A DNA stretch of 64,000 nt from Shinisaurus crocodilurus (Eukaryota > Chordata > Lepidosauria > Squamata > Shinisauridae), in NCBI GenBank assembly GCA_021292165.1, contig CM037879.1, positions 112,026,359 through 112,090,358 of the forward strand. Reading direction: 5' to 3'. The translations under genes and the position numbers were made by a program. Under the pieces are notes generated by a model that worked only from the letters and a program-made list of their open reading frames with translations, did not search any database and was not told the DNA's origin. Below are positions 1 through 11,876 of the stretch, in pieces. Each line of letters opens with the position of its first letter. Position 1 is the first letter of the stretch.

Positions 1-662
1 TAAAGGGGGCATTCTGGGGGGCAGGGAGGGGAGGAGACCGGGGTCGCCAGGATACAGCATATCCTGACAGCACTCCAGCCTCCTTCCCTCCCCACTTGAA
101 GTGCTGCAGCTAGGCAGCTGAAATTAGCCGTCCAGCTGACTTGCAGGGCAGGAGAAACAGGGAAGTGGAAATCACCTCCGTGCTCCTCCTGCCCTGCATA
201 GAATGCCCAAAATCCTCCGAGTTTGGACGCTTATGGTCATCCCCATTGGATTGCGCCCTTCTGTTTGTGTGTATTTAGCTATCTATAAAAAGAAAGGGGT
301 GATTCATCTATATCAACAGTGCCACTTGCCTTATGTCTTATAGATCCTCCCCAAATGTTGCTCTGGTTCAGACAGCCACCTAACCATCCAACAAGCCACA
401 GTGAGCTCTTTTCCAACCATCTCAACCAGGGGCAGGCAACCTGGTTGTTTTGGACTAAAACTCCCATGCTCCCTAACCATTGGCCAGGCTGGCTGGAGCT
501 GATGAAAGTTGTAATCCAAAGCATCTGGAGAGCACCAGGTTGCCTAACCCTGATCTAAACCATTATTTAGGTGGTCATCTGAACTGGGCTAACTAACGAG
601 TGATGAAAAATTTGAGAGTCCAAAATACTGTTCTGACTTACTTAATTTCTTCTCTTTGGCAG
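1..662 (+). other. PDSS2: PDSS2 intron 1, 3' end
   Basis: This is non-coding sequence ending in a good splice acceptor: a pyrimidine-rich stretch followed by CAG directly before the first exon. It contains one complete small hAT-like MITE (listed separately). The first about 420 bases hold nothing I recognise beyond short GA/CT-rich stretches. The intron label depends on the exon calls; the upstream exon lies outside the window. Confidence 0.7.
427..552. mobile_element. hAT-like MITE, 126 bp, with 8-bp target duplication
   Basis: The element begins CAGGGGCAGGCAACCTGGT and ends ACCAGGTTGCCTAACCCTG, which are imperfect terminal inverted repeats with the CAG...CTG ends usual for hAT elements. 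It is flanked by ATCTCAAC on the left and ATCTAAAC on the right, a target duplication matching at 7 of 8 bases, the length expected for hAT. It has no coding capacity. Confidence 0.85.
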
Positions 663-797
663 AGGTTTTGTGTCTGATAGCAGGAACAATCTGCAGATGA
701 GAGGTCTGGTGGTTTTACTAGTGTCTAAGGCAGCTGGACCCAGCGTAACAACAGAGAACTCCCTCCAGAATGACATGATCAGTGGGATATATCCCAG
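663..797 (+). CDS. PDSS2: PDSS2 coding exon (probably exon 2)
   Basis: This exon encodes part of decaprenyl diphosphate synthase subunit 2. In this family PDSS2 partners PDSS1 in a mitochondrial heteromer that builds the long isoprenoid tail of coenzyme Q. The exon starts with the last base of a codon, runs through 44 full codons and ends with two bases of a Ser codon. The translation includes [19 protein letters not shown], which closely matches the vertebrate PDSS2 segment ending in the strongly conserved LVVLL-SKAAGP, and ends near MISGIY. The acceptor is a pyrimidine-rich tract plus CAG and the donor is AG|GTAAGC. The phase joins exactly to the next exon. No stop or frameshift is present. 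The exon number assumes the human-like structure in which one exon precedes this one; that exon is outside the window. Confidence 0.95.
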
Positions 798-1073
798 GTA
801 AGCATTTTGCTACTGTAAAACAACATACAGAGTTACATTTTTTTTCTTTGCAGCTTGTGTCACTATTTGCCTTTAGCAAAGTATTCCAATACTATTTACA
901 ATGTATATAGCAATATATGAATAATATTCAGAAATATGGTTTCCCCTCTTGTTTCCACCTGTGTAATGATTTTGTTTTCTAATCTACACAGCCATTTTTG
1001 TATATGAAGTTCTATACAATACTTACCATATCCATACTCAGAACAACTCTGTGAGTTATTTATTTATTCAGAG

Positions 1074-1208
1074 CAGGGCTGAGGAACCTGCAACCCTGTA
1101 GATGTCACAAGACTCCAATTCCCATCAGCCCCTGCCAGCCTGGACAATGGTGAGGGATGATGGGAGTAGGTTCATCAACATCAGGAGGGCATAGTTTCTC
1201 CACCCCTA
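1074..1208. mobile_element. Degraded hAT-like MITE, same family as the copy at 427
   Basis: The left end CAGGGCTGAGGAACCTGCA and the right end TTTCTCCACCCCTAA are diverged inverted repeats. The interior includes ACTCCAATTCCCATCAGCCC and matches the copy about 600 bp upstream in arrangement. No clear target duplication remains, so this copy looks older. Confidence 0.6.
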
Positions 1209-1531
1209 ATTTAAAGTGTTTTTACTTGGCTTTTTAGCCCAAAGTCTTACAAAGATTGTTAATAAGACAGTCCTTACCCTCAGGCTTTCAGTCTAAAAGA
1301 TGAACACAAAAGGGATTGGGTAAGAGGATAAAAAAAGCAAGTGTGGGCGCCAGTTACAAGATGGCACTATCCTGCCCATACTGTATGGACTTGCTGCTGC
1401 TGGGGACTGCTCACACTTCAAAAAAACAGGCTTGGCAGGCTCCAAGAAGTAGCCTTTGGTCTTCCTTCCAAAGGTCTATATGAGGAGAAGGAGGGGAGCA
1501 GTCCTGTTGGTGGATGCAGCAGCGACTGGAA

Positions 1532-1768
1532 ATTATTTATTTATTTATTTATTATATTTATACCCCGCCTTTTTTCCTGCAAGGAACCCAAGGCGGCTTA
1601 CATAATCCTCCTCCTCTCCATTTTATCCTCACAACAACCCTATGAGGTAGGTTAGGCTGAAAGTCAGTGACTGGCCCAAAGTCACCCAGTGAGTTTCATG
1701 GCCGAGTGGGGAATAGAACCCGGATCTCCCGAGTCCCAGACCAACACTCTCACCACTACACTACATGG
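1532..1768 (-). mobile_element. Sauria-type tRNA-derived SINE (antisense)
   Basis: Read on the minus strand it has a tRNA-like head with the B-box-like GGTTCTATTCCC, the body words GAAACTCACTGGGTGACTTT and GGTTGTTGTGAGGATAAAAT, then GCCGCCTTGGGTTCCTTGCA and an ATAAATAAAT tail. This is the typical architecture of the squamate Sauria SINE, which is mobilised in trans by a LINE. Three more copies occur in the window (6.4, 26.2 and 40.7 kb). It is one of the main reasons for calling the genome squamate. Confidence 0.85.
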
Positions 1769-3200
1769 TGAAGATGGGAGTTCGCCTTGCTGGGTCCTAA
1801 TAAGGCAATTTACAGATTGGACCCTAATGATGAAAAATAGTGTCTGTTTTAAGAGAATCCGCAGCAGAAGTGTTTTCCCCTTCTGTACAGATAATTTCTA
1901 TGTAAGAAAAGATACATATGCTGTTTCCCACCCAATTACAAGTGTGCTGCTTTTAGACAGACCAAAGTGGTGGGCTGAGTTCAGTCTTGCAAGCTCAACT
2001 TTTTTTTTAACTAGAATCCCTGTGATCCACCAACTTGTATTAAATGTACAAAGCAAGAGTGCATATTACAGATCTCTTATCAGTTCAAGCGTAACTAATC
2101 TGTGCTCTATGTGATCATGAGGATGCGCTCTTGCTTAAGAATATTTGTGCCTTGTTGGACCATCATCCCAAGGTTTAACCTAGCTCAGATCGCTTTGGAC
2201 AAATCTCAGAAACCAGCAGACACAAAGTTACCATAAATTGGTGATTAGTCCACTGGTGGACTGTAGTAGCTTTATTTCTGACTACCTCTGTCTACTATAT
2301 GATCTGGCAGGGTACACATTAGCTCCTTCCATTTCAGAAGTTCTTCGTTGTTTGTCCCTTGGAAGCTGGGGGCAGGGCAGAAAAGGAATAACATTTTCTG
2401 TACTAATATGCTAGTAATGCCAGTTCTATTGATGACAGTCTTAAGTACTCGAGCTAATTTGTCTTAAATGTCACTAAAGGGGAAAGCCCTTTATCTTAAA
2501 TGTCACTAAAGGGGATAATGGTTCTGATCTAAGAAATACACAGGAGGCTGTGTATGCAGCAAGGATGTGTACTTTTTCCTTGTCTGATGCTTTAGAACTT
2601 CAACCCAAGTAGGGGTCTCCTTAACCTGCAATCTTGGAACCCCTTTGTGTCTCCCTTGCATCTTGATTTCACAGTGGCACTTCAGACACTTCAAACACAC
2701 ACACTAATCCAACTGTATGTGTTTTCAGCAGCATTCTCAAAAGCCCCATGTAGCTGCTTGACTACACATGTAGCCACTGTCAGATGATTGACAATAATCC
2801 CAATCATTGGCTGGAGAAGAGAGAACAGAAAGGGAATTAAATCTGGTCTCCTGCTCCCCCTCTCCATTACCCAGGCATGATGGACATGGTTCTCAGTGAT
2901 TTGACCAAGGCTACATGCACAGCCCCGACTGCTGTATCTGGCTTTTTAGTGACAAGAGTCACACATGCAGCAACCTTTTGTGCACACAGTTCCTTGTACA
3001 GTTAAGGAAATGCGAGTAAAGGCTGCTTCCATGTGCAGATGTCTCTACCTGTGTGAAAGTGATGGCATTTCCCCATTTCCTCTCTTTTGTCACATTTCTC
3101 TTTCCCAGCTCTGACTGAATATTTCAGTGTGATTAGGGCATGCTCCTACTGGTGAGTTCTCCCATCTCCTCCAGTTTTATGAATAAAATAGCAAGGCAAA
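1769..3200. other. Intronic sequence with no recognised feature
   Basis: Nothing here could be assigned. A duplicated phrase (ATCTTAAATGTCACTAAAGG-like, near 2463 and 2492) forms a short imperfect tandem repeat of about 31 bp. The open frames are short and show no protein similarity I recognise. Confidence 0.4.
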
Positions 3201-3202
3201 AA

Positions 3203-3350
3203 TGATCCAGCAACCTTGCTGAAGCCTAGCAGGTCTGGGTCTGGTCAGTGTCTGGGTGGGAGACAGCTTGGGAACCCTATGCACCCTTGAATTTCATCTT
3301 GGAAGAAAGGCAGGATGTAAATGTAAGAAATAATTCAAAAAATAAATTAA
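3203..3350 (+). mobile_element. 5S rRNA-derived SINE with Sauria-like tail
   Basis: The head reads TTGCTGAAGCCTAGCAGGTC then TGTCTGGGTGGGAGACAGCT, which lines up with the internal promoter region of 5S rRNA (the AAGCTAAGCAGGGTC and TACTTGGATGGGAGACC blocks) with several substitutions. The 3' part (TTGGAAGAAAGGCAGGATGT, followed by A-rich repeats) resembles the tail of Sauria-type SINEs, not CR1. It therefore differs from the four CR1-tailed 5S elements elsewhere in the window. Confidence 0.65.
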
Positions 3351-4190
3351 ACCAAGAAGGAAGGATTCATATGCATGATCAAATCATAACAGTACTTAGA
3401 CATCAGGAGTTAATTACACTAATTCCAGTAATAATTATGAGCATTTAACCCGTTGTTGGCTTGGGGCATGTCTCATTACTTGGCTTTATAAAAGGCTATT
3501 TAAACTATGCATATAGTACATTTTTATACATGTATTTCATGGTAGCTTCTGGTGCCTCCACATATGAAAAAGTAAACTTTTCAATGATAGCCTACAAAAG
3601 AACCAAAGAATATCACTTCTCATCAGTTTAATCCTTTCTCTGATCTTACTGTAAAGTACAAGACACAGTGGTTCTGGTGATCCCTTGAATGCTAATAGAA
3701 ATCAGATGCATGCACTTAGGGCAGTTTAAATGTTTCCATACTGTGACAACAATTATTCTTTATATTTATTTAATTGTATTTATTATTGGCACTTTTCATG
3801 CTATGTAAAGCATTCTTCAAGGAACACATTCTTCTGCTGTAGGTTATGTGGATCTTGCTGTTGCCTTGTAGTTACATGGATGGATGAAGTATAAGTATAA
3901 AATACATGTGAATCATTATTCCTGGCTATATAATTAACATCTTCATTGTCTGATACTTACGTGGACAGCCTGTTATATGTGGATATCTATTGAATATAAC
4001 TCTGCTATTTTCTTAAGTAGTCAGCAATAATTAATTACAGTAGTTGTTTTCTAAGTTCTTTCCTAATCCTGCCAACAATGATGCCAATCCATTCTCTGTT
4101 CCCTGTTTAGAGTGGGACCCATTCTTTAAATTCTGATTGGCCTGATTTGGTGGTCGTTGAAACCATCAGAAAGGGATATATTTGCCATAA
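3351..4190. other. AT-rich intronic sequence, nothing recognised
   Basis: The stretch is AT-rich with no convincing coding frame, tRNA, or terminal-repeat pair. Confidence 0.4.
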
Positions 4191-4193
4191 TTA

Positions 4194-4280
4194 GGGTGCA
4201 ATCCTATGCATGTTTAGACAGAAAAAAGTCCTACAACTCTCAGCATTCCCCAGCCAGCTAAACATGCATAGGATTGCACC
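4194..4280. mobile_element. Harbinger-like palindromic MITE (internally deleted)
   Basis: It starts GGGTGCAATCCTATGCATGT and ends with the reverse complement of that sequence, ATGCATAGGATTGCACC. The arms continue through TTTAGACAGAAAAAAGTCCT on the left only, so one arm is partly deleted. It is preceded by TTA and followed by TTC, consistent with a decayed 3-bp target duplication as in PIF/Harbinger elements. Related copies are at 16312 and 56698. Confidence 0.7.
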
Positions 4281-4610
4281 TTCAGTTGCTTAACTGAGAA
4301 ATGGAAATTTCTTTAGAAGTTTCATTATAGAATTTTTAGCAGATATCTCTCCCAACATTCTTTTGGTATGGAAATTAAATCAAGTGAAAGCAGCTACCCT
4401 CTAATGCATTTCTTCTTGTCCTAATTGCACCCTGTTTTACTGCCTCATAGAGAAATCATTGGTTCCCATGGTAGCAAAATGTTGATTCAGGATATGGGAA
4501 CAATTAATGAGTTGTATACAAGAACAATGGATGGCTAAGCCTTTGCTAACAGTGGTCCAAAGGAGCCAGGTGTGCAAATGTGTTTGTCTTTGCATCATGA
4601 AGGGTCTTTT
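4281..4610. other. Intronic sequence with no recognised feature
   Basis: I see no repeat or gene signature here. Confidence 0.35.
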
Positions 4611-5329
4611 CATAGAATCATAGAAAAGTAGAGTTGGAAGGGGCCTACAAGGCCATCGAGTCCAACCCCCTGCTCAATGCAGGAATCCAAGTCAAAGCAT
4701 CCCTGACAGATGGCTGTCTAGCTGCACCTTGAATGCCTCCAGTGTTGGAGAGCCCACTACCTCCCTAGGTAGTTGGTTCCATTGGTGTATTGCTCTATCA
4801 AGAATTTTTTCCTGATGTCCAGGTGGAATCTGACTTCCTGTAACTTGGGCCCATTATTCCGTGTCCTGCAATCTGGGATGATCGAGAAGAAGTCCTGGCC
4901 CTCCTCTGTGTGACAACCTTTCAAGTACTTGAAGAGTGCTATCATATCTCCCCTCAGTCTTCTCTTCTGAAGGCTAAAAATGCCCAGTTCTTTCAGTCTC
5001 TCCTCATAGGGCTTTGTTTCCAGTCCCCTAATAATCTTTGTTGCCCTCCTCTGAACCCTTTCCAGTTTGTCTACATCCTTCTTAAAGTGTGGTGCCTAGA
5101 ACTGGACACAGTACTCAAGATGAGGCCTAGCCAGTGCTGCATAGAGGGGAACTAGTACTTCCTGCAATTTGGGAGCTATACTTCTATTAATGCAGCCCAA
5201 AATAGCATTTGCCTTTTTTGCAGCCACATCACATTGCTGGCTCATATTCAGCTTGTGATCTACAACAATTCCAAGATCCTTCTCACTTGTAGTATTGTTG
5301 AGCCATGTATCCCCCATCCTGTAACTAGA
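4611..5329 (-). mobile_element. CR1 LINE 3' fragment (antisense)
   Basis: Read on the minus strand this is the end of CR1 ORF2 plus the 3' untranslated region. The encoded end of the reverse transcriptase protein includes SEKDLGIVVDHKLNMSQQC and RPHLEYCVQF, typical of amniote CR1. The 3' end carries the repeated octamer seen on the + strand as CATAGAATCATAGAA, the hallmark CR1 terminus. The copy is strongly 5' truncated, as is usual for CR1, and the frame is interrupted downstream of the recognisable protein part, so it is not functional. Confidence 0.92.
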
Positions 5330-6220
5330 AAAAGGTGTTATCTGATCTACAAGAAGAAGAAAACAGCTTCACTTAAATTTTTTCTCTTCTCAAAGCTGCC
5401 ACATCTTTGTCAGATTACTTCTTATCTTCTAAAAACACAATAATGCAACCTAATTTATGAGTACCCCAGCAGGTAACCTTATATCTTCATTGACCATTAC
5501 TGATCACCAGTCCTTTAAAAAAAAAAAAAGTCCTGGACAAATAACTGCTCATAAAGACCTCCCACTTGAGCAGCTTTAACAGAAGCAATGTGTGGATTCT
5601 TAACCATTCATAGGAAGTGTGATGTTAACCAGTTTTCCAAACCCTTGAACTGCCATCAAATCCCCCTTTATCATGGAGAATAAATTACCAAGCTAATGAG
5701 CATGGAAATCTCAAGGCTGATTCAAATATGACAGATTCCTATGTTTGGTTATGCAGAGGTCATCATTCAGGGCACTTATGTGTAACTTTCCGCTGCTTTT
5801 TTCTTCTTTTCTTTATTAAAAAAAAAAAAAAGCAACAAAAAGATGCAGTCTTTAACTATTTCTCCTCAAGCAACTTCTCTGCTCAAAATGCACCACCCCC
5901 CCATTTGCTTTTCCTTTAACAAAAAGTTGGGAGAGAGTTACAAAACAGTCTATATTGTGTAGTTTAGGCCTAGAATTCATCCAAGGAAGAAGGTTTTACA
6001 TCCTTCTGAAATGATTTTATGGCTGAGGATTCTGCTGAACTAGCCCACTCTGGTCTGCTAAAGTGGATGACTGGGAACTTTGTCACTGGCAAAGTCTTGG
6101 TGAGTGAATGCATCCATGATCTCTAAGAGAGAGGGAGATCGATGGGGATGACACCAGACACCTGCTTCTGTTCCAGCTGGACTTGCCTTGCTCCGGGGCC
6201 ATCTTCCATCAGCTGCCCTG
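5330..6220. other. AT-rich intronic sequence, nothing recognised
   Basis: The stretch contains poly(A) and poly(T) runs near 5518 and 5818 but no other assignable feature. Confidence 0.35.
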
Positions 6221-6224
6221 TGGG

Positions 6225-6350
6225 AAGGATCCTGATGATTTTTAAATAATTGTTAATGTTGTTTGTTGTGATTTTAGTATTTCCGCCTTGGTAGGATTTG
6301 TGTCCTGAAAGGCAAAATAAAAATAATTGAAATAAATAAAAATAAATAAA
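6225..6350 (+). mobile_element. LINE or SINE 3' tail
   Basis: The stretch contains TTCCGCCTTGGTAGGATTTG, CCTGAAAGGCAAAATAAAAA and an AATAAATAAA tail, resembling a LINE 3' end. It lacks coding sequence, so the family is uncertain. Confidence 0.4.
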
Positions 6351-6418
6351 TAGTTTGGCTGTATGTGCTTTGCCCACAGATGGTCCTAATTCCTGGTATC
6401 TTCAGCTAAAAAGACTCT

Positions 6419-6674
6419 TATTTATTCTTATTCTTATTAATTTATTTGTTACATTTATATCCCACCTTTCCTCCAAGGAGCCCAAAGCGGCATACATGAT
6501 CCTCCCCCTCTCCATTTTATCCTCACAACAACCCTGTGAGGTAGGGTAGGCTGAAAGTCAGTGACCAGCGCAAACTCACCCACAGAGAGATTTATGGCCA
6601 AGTGGGGAGGGACTAGAACCCAGGTCTCCGAGTCCCAGTCCAGTATTCTAACCACTGCACCACACTGGCTCCCT
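6419..6674 (-). mobile_element. Sauria-type SINE (antisense)
   Basis: Same family as the copy at 1.5 kb: on the + strand it reads TTATATCCCACCTTTCCTCC, ATCCTCACAACAACCCTGTG and CCACTGCACCACACTGGCTC. The tRNA-like head is at the right, so the element lies on the minus strand. It is diverged and carries an extra GGGA near the B-box region. Confidence 0.85.
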
Positions 6675-7002
6675 TTGTAGAGCTAAGAGCTCTACTGCCA
6701 GTGGGGTAAAAGTTCTAGATGGTCTGACTCTGTGTTTCAGCTTCATACGTTCATATATATTTATGTAACTGTATGGAAGGAAAACTGTATGAAGTACAGT
6801 GTGAATGTTGTTTAAAGTACACATTTCTAACCTTATTTAGTACACTCTTTCCTATATGGAACTAATCTCTGAAATGAATGTCTGAAATGGCTCCTCTGAC
6901 TCCATCTCACCCCCCCTGCCCCCCAAGTAGATACAGGAAGGCTTAGCTATGCACATGAGTTATGCAGCACTGCATACAACATTAGGTACTTTGTAAATAG
7001 GT

Positions 7003-7338
7003 GGCTACTAGGAGGAGGGCCTTTTCTGTTGTGGCACCCCGGTTGTGGAATGAGCTCCCCAAAGAGGCTTGCCTGGTGCGTACACTATACTCCCTTTGGC
7101 GCCAGCTGAAGACCTTTCTATTTTCCCAGGCATTTTAATCATCTTAATTATTTTAATCTTATAGTTGTTTTTAACTCTGTTATTGTAACTGTTGCTGCTA
7201 GCTCTGCTGTTTGTTTTTAATCTGTGGTTTTAAATTTTATATTTATTTTATATTGTATTTTATGGTTTTAACTGTTGTAAACCGCCCAGAGAGCTTCAGC
7301 TATTGGGCTGTATAAAATAAAATAAATAAATAAATAAT
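7003..7338 (+). mobile_element. L2-like LINE 3' end with terminal stem-loop
   Basis: The start encodes the end of a LINE ORF2 (residues like GRGPFSVVAPRLWNELPKEA), followed by an AT-rich 3' untranslated region. It ends in a stem-loop GCCCA...TTCA...TGGGC at 7284-7308 and an (ATAAAATAA)n tail. The same terminal hairpin recurs at 7995, 30426 and 63485. The copy is a short 5'-truncated relic. Confidence 0.8.
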
Positions 7339-7961
7339 AGTACATGCATTTTTCTTGGCTTTCCCTACACACACATTTCTAAAACAATTCTGAATGGAAT
7401 AATTTAGCCTCATAGAAATATCAATCCGAAGCCAAAATAACTTTTTACACAATTCAGTTTAATTAAGCTCTTTTAAAACTCTTAAACTATGCCAAAGTTG
7501 GGGGCAAGCATGACTTCAGAGGTTTATGGCTGAATGCTCATGAGTCATCTTTCTCGGCAAACCCTTCATTCCTACTTCCTCATTCATAACGTACAGCTGC
7601 CATTAGTGTAGCTCTTCCTAGATTTTTATCGACAAGTTTCCAAATCCACCTTTCTGCTCATGATCAGAACTTAGGATATTGGGAATGTCATGAGCAAGTG
7701 GTATAATAAAGCAGCCAACTACCTTCCCTTCCCATAGTTTTGGGCAAAAATTATTAAAAGCAAATTATTCTGGGTACGGTAAGTTATTCTATTCCCATGG
7801 TTCTCAGTAAATTATTAAAAGTGCATGTACTTTTAGACCAAGAAAATCCAAAATTAAGGCCAAGGGATCTACAATCCTGAGCTTATTAGTTATGCAAGCT
7901 AGTTATAGTTACATAAAGTGTCTTGCTTTTGTGCAGTTTAGTGTAGCTGCAGATTTTGGCT

Positions 7962-8160
7962 TTATTATTATTTTATTTATTTCATTTCTATACTGCCCAA
8001 TAGCCAGAGCCCTCTGGGCAGTTCCCAAGAATTACAGGTCACAAATACAGATAATAAAAACATAATATAAAATCATTAGCATGTTTTAAGATTTTAAAAC
8101 AATTTAAAACTGCAAAAAAAAACAGCAACACAAAAACAAAACCCAAACCTCAATTACAGT
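7962..8160 (-). mobile_element. LINE 3' end (antisense), same tail family as 7003
   Basis: On the + strand it starts with T/A-rich tail repeats followed by ACTGCCCAATAGCCAGAGCC and CTCTGGGCAGT, the complement of the terminal hairpin described at 7284. The part beyond is A-rich 3' untranslated sequence. No coding part remains. Confidence 0.65.
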
Positions 8161-10831
8161 AAGATACTGGACTTAATAAAAACAACTGACACAAATGCCT
8201 GGGAGTAGAGGACAGTATTAACCTGGCACCAAAAAGATGACAGTGTTGGTGCCAGGCAGACCTCAGCACGGAGAACATTCCATTATCAAGGGGCCACTGA
8301 TTATGCAACTTGGAATGCTTCAACAAGAACTAGGTTTGTAGGGAAGAGGTGGGGCAAGGGGAATGAGGATGAGGAGTAGAAAGGTGCAGAAAAAAATCTG
8401 ACTTTGATCTGTGGATATCTGTCAGACATACCTTATTTTATTTATGAACATCCAGAAGCCATTTTTCTTGACAAACATAAATACCAGAGAACCTCAAATT
8501 CTCAGGCATGTACTAAAGAGCTGGGGTCACAAAATATGACTTGCCTTGGAACCTGGACGAAGAGTGTGGTTTTTGTCACCGGCTTTCCCAAAATTCAACA
8601 GATTTTTTAAAATTAAAATATATTTCTATTCAAAGTGTAGAGCCACAGTCGTCGTAAAATCACATTAATTCTGTTGGAGCTGTAGCAGTTCACACCTGTG
8701 ATTCATCTGTTAGTTCTGCGGTCAGTTGAGAGGGGAGATGATGGCTCTAGGAAATATTTTGATGGCTACAGATGACTTGCAGAACTGAAAACACTAAATG
8801 GAATAAAGTACTAATATAAGTTCTTGAAATAGTAACTACGGAGAAAATAGTACAGCTCTGAAAAACAAGATAATTTCAGGAAAGGTATAAGCCAGTTAAA
8901 TATAAGGATTAGGCTGATCTCAGCTCCATATAGTAGTGATATATCTTATTAATGGGCTTGTTAATTGGTCTTTGACTTCCAGTTATAGTAATGACAGGCC
9001 ATAACAATGAATTCTAACTGATGCTGCTGTACTCTGTCACATACATTCGTTCTTGTGGGACTTGGTGGCCTAATCCACCTTCTTAGCAATGCTAGCTTTT
9101 AACTAAGATATATGTTTTCAGTAGCATACATCTTGAGGCACACTAATTATGAGATGCAGAAATATTTAACCCTCAAGCATCCTGCACATTCTAAGAATAT
9201 GTTACAGTGTTGTGGTGATCCTCGCCAATAGCTTCTTTGGGAAGACATGGGGCATGGAAGAAGGGGTTTCCCTCTTTTGGCAGCCTTCTTGGTTTCTGTG
9301 CTGGGCATAGAGGAGAGATGGAGCACTCCGTCTCTCCTCCATCAGCCTGCTTATTCACCTGCATGGACTTCCTCATTGACTATGGCTGCCAGGCTATTGC
9401 TTAAACACAAGGCTGCACTTACTTGTACATTTCTTTTTCTTAATTCTTTATAGTATTGTAGATGAATGTCTGTCAAAATCTATAAATAAAACTAACTATA
9501 CTTCCCAGTCGAATGGAGATAAATATGGTTTTTAAAAAAAGAAAAGCAAAGCAAAAACACACACCACCCTTCTCAACTGAAAATCAGCCTGCACCATCAC
9601 TGATTAGAAGCTCCCTTGCTGGTACCAAGAAAGCATTTTACAAATGTTAAAACATAAACCAATCCAGAAATCAGTGACAGGACATCTGCTGTAATAATAG
9701 AAATTAGCTGACACCCAACATTCCAAAATGCATCTGATTAATCTGATCATGTCCCAGAGGCAGCAGCAGTTGCATGGCTCTGGAGGGGGTTTTATCCCTT
9801 CCCTGCTGCTGATTATAGCAGCACACCTGGTGATAGGGGCAAGGGCTCAGAGGCAGCTTGCCATCTCCTTTAACTGTTTAGCATCATTGCATGTACATAG
9901 CAAGACCCATCTGTTTCATGGTTATATTTTGCCAAAAGCACAGAAAAACAAGCACATTGATAAGATAAAATGTCATGGCCAGGAGAGGGGGGATGGAAGA
10001 AATTTCTCTGAAGCAAGTTCAAATGTTAGAGGGTTCAGAGTGTCGTGAAATAAATTGGGGACACTTTCGGTCTTCTCTCCACCCCCTTAATTAAAAGCAT
10101 AGACTCCCACACACAGTCATGCTTTGCCTGTTAATGAATGTGTGTTCTCAAAGCCACATTAGTATGCCATAGCCGTCATCATTTACTGATAAATACTTTT
10201 CTTTGGTAGCGTAAACTTTAACTTTACTCTCAAAAATGGGCTCTCCTTTTAAAGGTCAGAACTCGCAAGAAACAATAATGGCTACTTGAGGTGTTAAATG
10301 TTAGAGATAGGCTTATACTCTTGCAAAGGAAGGATCCTAATTTACCAGTTCTGTCTGTATGCTTTGCATGGTTTTTGAAAAGGGATTTACTTATTTTTCA
10401 GTTTATACTGAAGCAGATACCCCTTTGAACTCACTCTTTATTACTTAAAATCTCTATACTTGACTAGTTTGTAAAATGGAGCAAAGGTATATGCTGTTTG
10501 AACCATTCCAATGCTATGTTCTTCAACACAGTATACGTGATGGTACAAGATGGGGTATAGGAGCTTTTCTGCAGCTTGTTGGAGAGTGGCCAATGTAAGA
10601 TTGTGGAATCCATTAAAAAATGAAGTAGATAGTAGAGTGTCTACTCCCAAACCACTATACCTGTGTGTACATATACGTTTGAGAAAGAACTAGTAACAAA
10701 ACCATGATCATTTACATTGTAGTGTTTTCCCCATCTAAGAAGTTTATGTAAATTTGAACTTAAGCAGTAAGATTGGCTGAATTTATGTTAATGTGCTGCA
10801 ATAATAAATGCTTTCTTTACTTGGATAAAGC

Positions 10832-10864
<33 letters not shown>

Positions 10865-11548
10865 GTCTTTCCCATCATGTGCTTGACTCCTGGAATACCA
10901 AATCATTTTCAACTGTTTCATCTTTATATGAGGAATGAAACAAATATTTTGAAACAACTGCCACATTTGAAAATGCATTCTTGTTCATGCATTGTTAGAA
11001 CTGAATCTATTAGTATTGTCACTTTCCAGCTACGTTGGTATAGTTATATATATTTTAAAGCTATGTGTAAGTAATTCAGGGAAACACTTGGACAGATGAG
11101 CATCTGTTCACAGGTTTGGTGGTGTCTGTACATAATTGGCAATGCATATTAATGGGAATCTGTTTACCTTCGTTCAGTTTGTCTCGTATAGTCACTGCAT
11201 ATAAACTTTTAACTGAGTTTTCAAGGCTTGAGCCTAAAGTACATTAAATATCACACGGAAGAATCTACCTAATTTGTGCAAGACTGTAGTCACCTTCCCA
11301 AATACCGACAGACAGCCATTTTCTTTTCCTTTCAGTACATACTGCACTCTCTCTTTTACTTGTGGGCTGCTTCCAGACCAGACTTTTATGGAGGCATTGT
11401 TCTGCCTTATTCACAGAAGTTTACAGGGGGTCCAGATGACGTTGTCTTCTACTTGTGACCCTTCTGTGTTTTCTTATTGCTTCTTTCATCTTTTTCCTTA
11501 ATGCAGAAAATGTGCTAAGGAGAAAAAGATGGAATAGCTACACAGTGG
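8161..11548. other. Intronic sequence with no recognised feature
   Basis: No repeat could be assigned except a (TTG)n microsatellite near 10.8 kb. The longest open frames (about 100 codons near 9.7 kb) have no recognisable protein content. Confidence 0.35.
10832..10864. repeat. (TTG)n microsatellite
   Basis: About eleven uninterrupted GTT units. Confidence 0.95.
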
Positions 11549-11876
11549 GATGGTTCACATGACACAACAGCCCATCATGGGTTATTTAACTCCTGATGAG
11601 CTGCACTGCATGCTGGCCGCCATTTTAAATATGCAACCCCCAGTCGTGGTTGCCATGTCGCACAAACCCAGCCATCGGTGGTTATGCGAGCATTAAACAA
11701 CCCTCAGCTTTTTGTAGGGTTATACGAGGGTTTTTCAACTCTCTCATAACCGCTGATGGCCAGGTTCAGACAACACAATAACTCCCAATTAGGGGTTGCA
11801 TATTCAAATCATGCCCAGCATGCACTGTGGCTCACTGTGGCTTAAGTAACCCTGGCATGTTATGTGAACCAGGTTA
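11549..11876. mobile_element. Palindromic hAT-like MITE
   Basis: The left end TGGTTCACATGACACAAC is matched in inverse by GTTATGTGAACCAGGTTAA on the right. The interior has a second inverted pair around CAGCCATCGGTGGTTATG and CATAACCGCTGATGGCCAG. It shares the style of the elements at 20336, 21366 and 37325. A clean target duplication was not found. Confidence 0.6.

Noticed and set aside
4910..5443. Sense-strand open frames at 4.9-5.4 kb
   Set aside because: They are shadows of the antisense CR1 element.
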